From Leptospira brenneri (GTDB lineage Bacteria > Spirochaetota > Leptospiria > Leptospirales > Leptospiraceae), in the NCBI RefSeq assembly GCF_002812125.1, contig NZ_NPDQ01000008.1, positions 134,425-198,424 of the forward strand: a stretch of 64,000 nucleotides of DNA, read 5' to 3'. Shown piece after piece: positions 63,245 to 64,000 of the stretch (within the stretch, counting starts at the first letter, position 1; each line of letters opens with the position of its first letter). Both the position numbers and the translations under genes were made by a program. Below the pieces are notes generated by a model. The model worked only from the letters and a program-made list of their open reading frames with translations, was not told the origin of the DNA and made no database searches.

Positions 63245-63664
63245 ATGAAAATAGTTAAAGTTTTGTTTATTTTGAGTGTATCTTTTTTACTTTTAAATTG
63301 CGAAGATAAAAAAGATACCGCATGTGCTGAAGATATTGTTTGTTCTTACTTATTGGTTAACTCGACTGTCAAAGGTAATTTATACATTACTGCTTCGACT
63401 GGTGCTGTAAATAATGCAGGAACTTACACTGTCACCGTTCATAGCGCAGAAAATTGTGCAGATACAGCTATTAAAACTTCTAGTTTTAGTGAGTCAGGTT
63501 CCAAAATGTCTGAATTTTATTTGTCTAGTTTCTCAACGAATGCAACATACTCAGTTAAGGCTTCTGCTGGTGGAACTACGCTTTGTTCAACATCGTTTGC
63601 GTATAGCATAGACAAACAAACGGTGAATTGCCGAATTGCTGCCTCTGCCATTACATGTAATTAA
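63245..63664 (+). CDS. Small lipoprotein of unknown function
   Basis: The 139-aa product has a lipobox (FLLLNC, Cys19) and then a Thr/Ser/Ala-rich beta domain with six more cysteines (TACAEDIVC, ENCADT, TLCSTS, VNCRI, TCN). It resembles an immunoglobulin-like or adhesin-type small module, but I cannot assign a family. AGGG lies 8 nt upstream of ATG. The region is more AT-rich than elsewhere, and it lies after a 620-bp spacer, so it may be an accessory gene. Confidence 0.75.
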   Translation: MKIVKVLFILSVSFLLLNCEDKKDTACAEDIVCSYLLVNSTVKGNLYITASTGAVNNAGTYTVTVHSAENCADTAIKTSSFSESGSKMSEFYLSSFSTNATYSVKASAGGTTLCSTSFAYSIDKQTVNCRIAASAITCN

Positions 63665-64000
63665 AAGTCAAACTCTAGTTACGATTGAATTCTCTTTTCT
63701 CTGGTACTCCAATCAAACCAGAGCAAAGGGGATTCAAAAATCTTCACAAAGAATACAATCGAATTTTCTTCGTTTTAATTTTTCGCCTTTTTTGTTCTAG
63801 ATTGCAATTCAGGAGCCAATGGCGAGGCGCATTAGATGATCACCCGGTCAGATTTATGGATAGTATATCAATACAATATGCAAGACTAGTATTTCTCTGT
63901 AGATTCTTACGTGATGCAGTGAGCAACTCGACTTGATTCAAAAAAATAGCATCCAAACATAAGATTGTTTCTTCAAAACCTTGGTATTCAAAGTTAACGA
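63665..64000. other. Terminal 336-bp spacer without a convincing gene
   Basis: An inverted repeat CTCTGGT (63699-63705) / ACCAGAG (63717-63723) may end the lipoprotein transcript, although no U-tract follows. A frame from 63777 onward contains FFAFFVLDCNSGANGEAH, which looks like the end of a lipoprotein signal peptide with a Cys, but it stops after 20 codons and the neighbouring frame continues. This could be a decayed lipoprotein start. A TTG-initiated 83-codon frame (63685-63936) has atypical composition and is not accepted. Confidence 0.35.

Noticed and set aside
63685..63936. 83-codon TTG-initiated frame at the right edge
   Set aside because: No ribosome binding site, Arg/Phe-rich composition and no family features.
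1..64000. tRNA, rRNA, CRISPR array or IS element
   Set aside because: No cloverleaf-type T-arm with matching acceptor, no regular repeat-spacer array and no transposase or terminal inverted repeats were found by eye; short tRNA-like GTTCGA strings lie inside coding genes.

Overview
The window reads as a chromosomal stretch of a saprophytic Leptospira (Spirochaetes, L. biflexa/meyeri-like). This is an inference from moderate-to-low GC, spirochaetal lipoboxes, a LruC-domain lipoprotein, abundant chemoreceptors, PP2C phosphatases, hybrid kinases and a class III cyclase, and many Leptospira-type proteins of unknown function. No database search was possible. Gene density is high. I saw no tRNA, rRNA, CRISPR array, prophage, IS element or replication origin.

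Layout. 1-5 kb: start of a DEAD-box RNA helicase, a GAF hybrid histidine kinase, a lipoprotein-type MsrB, and a small-gene cluster with a nucleotidyltransferase-like protein. 5-11 kb: epmB (kamA-like) divergent from efp, then mtnB, two SDR oxidoreductases and a 606-aa unknown in a tightly packed run. 10.7-21.6 kb: corA, an M61 peptidase, an odd intergenic element (13.5-13.76 kb), two chemoreceptors, a VOC protein, small exported proteins, an EamA transporter and an outer-membrane-like protein. 21.66-28.1 kb: the S-adenosylmethionine cycle: an ArsR-methyltransferase fusion regulator preceded by a perfect 13-bp-arm palindrome, then ahcY, a ferredoxin and cobalamin-dependent metH.

28-36 kb: unknown exported proteins, phosphofructokinase, and the minus-strand run argB - GAF/PP2C phosphatase - coiled-coil protein, divergent from a Nit-type amidase. 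36-45 kb: hydrolase plus alanine racemase, class V aminotransferase, BASS symporter, L33 (rpmG, only 53 codons) with a zinc-less TraR/DksA protein, an O-antigen-ligase-like membrane protein, a hotdog thioesterase and a short AMP-binding enzyme. 45-55 kb: LruC lipoprotein, menG/ubiE divergent from exbB-exbD, a kinase/PP2C response-regulator pair, dinB, an esterase, a DUF547 protein and OsmC. 55-64 kb: 1-Cys peroxiredoxin, a 928-aa class III adenylate cyclase, sthA, an ECF sigma factor with a FecR-like partner and a HAMP membrane protein. The window ends in an AT-rich, gene-poor tail holding a GC-rich hairpin, a small membrane-protein remnant and one small lipoprotein.

Functionally, most genes are core metabolism and signalling. 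The coherent units are the methionine-cycle cluster with its own predicted operator, the EF-P/EpmB pair, the PP2C/kinase switch genes, and the sigma/FecR pair. No clear novel defence or mobile system is visible. The best candidates for new biology are the palindrome-controlled regulator with ferredoxin-metH, the structured element at 13.5-13.76 kb, and the five-TM chemoreceptor.
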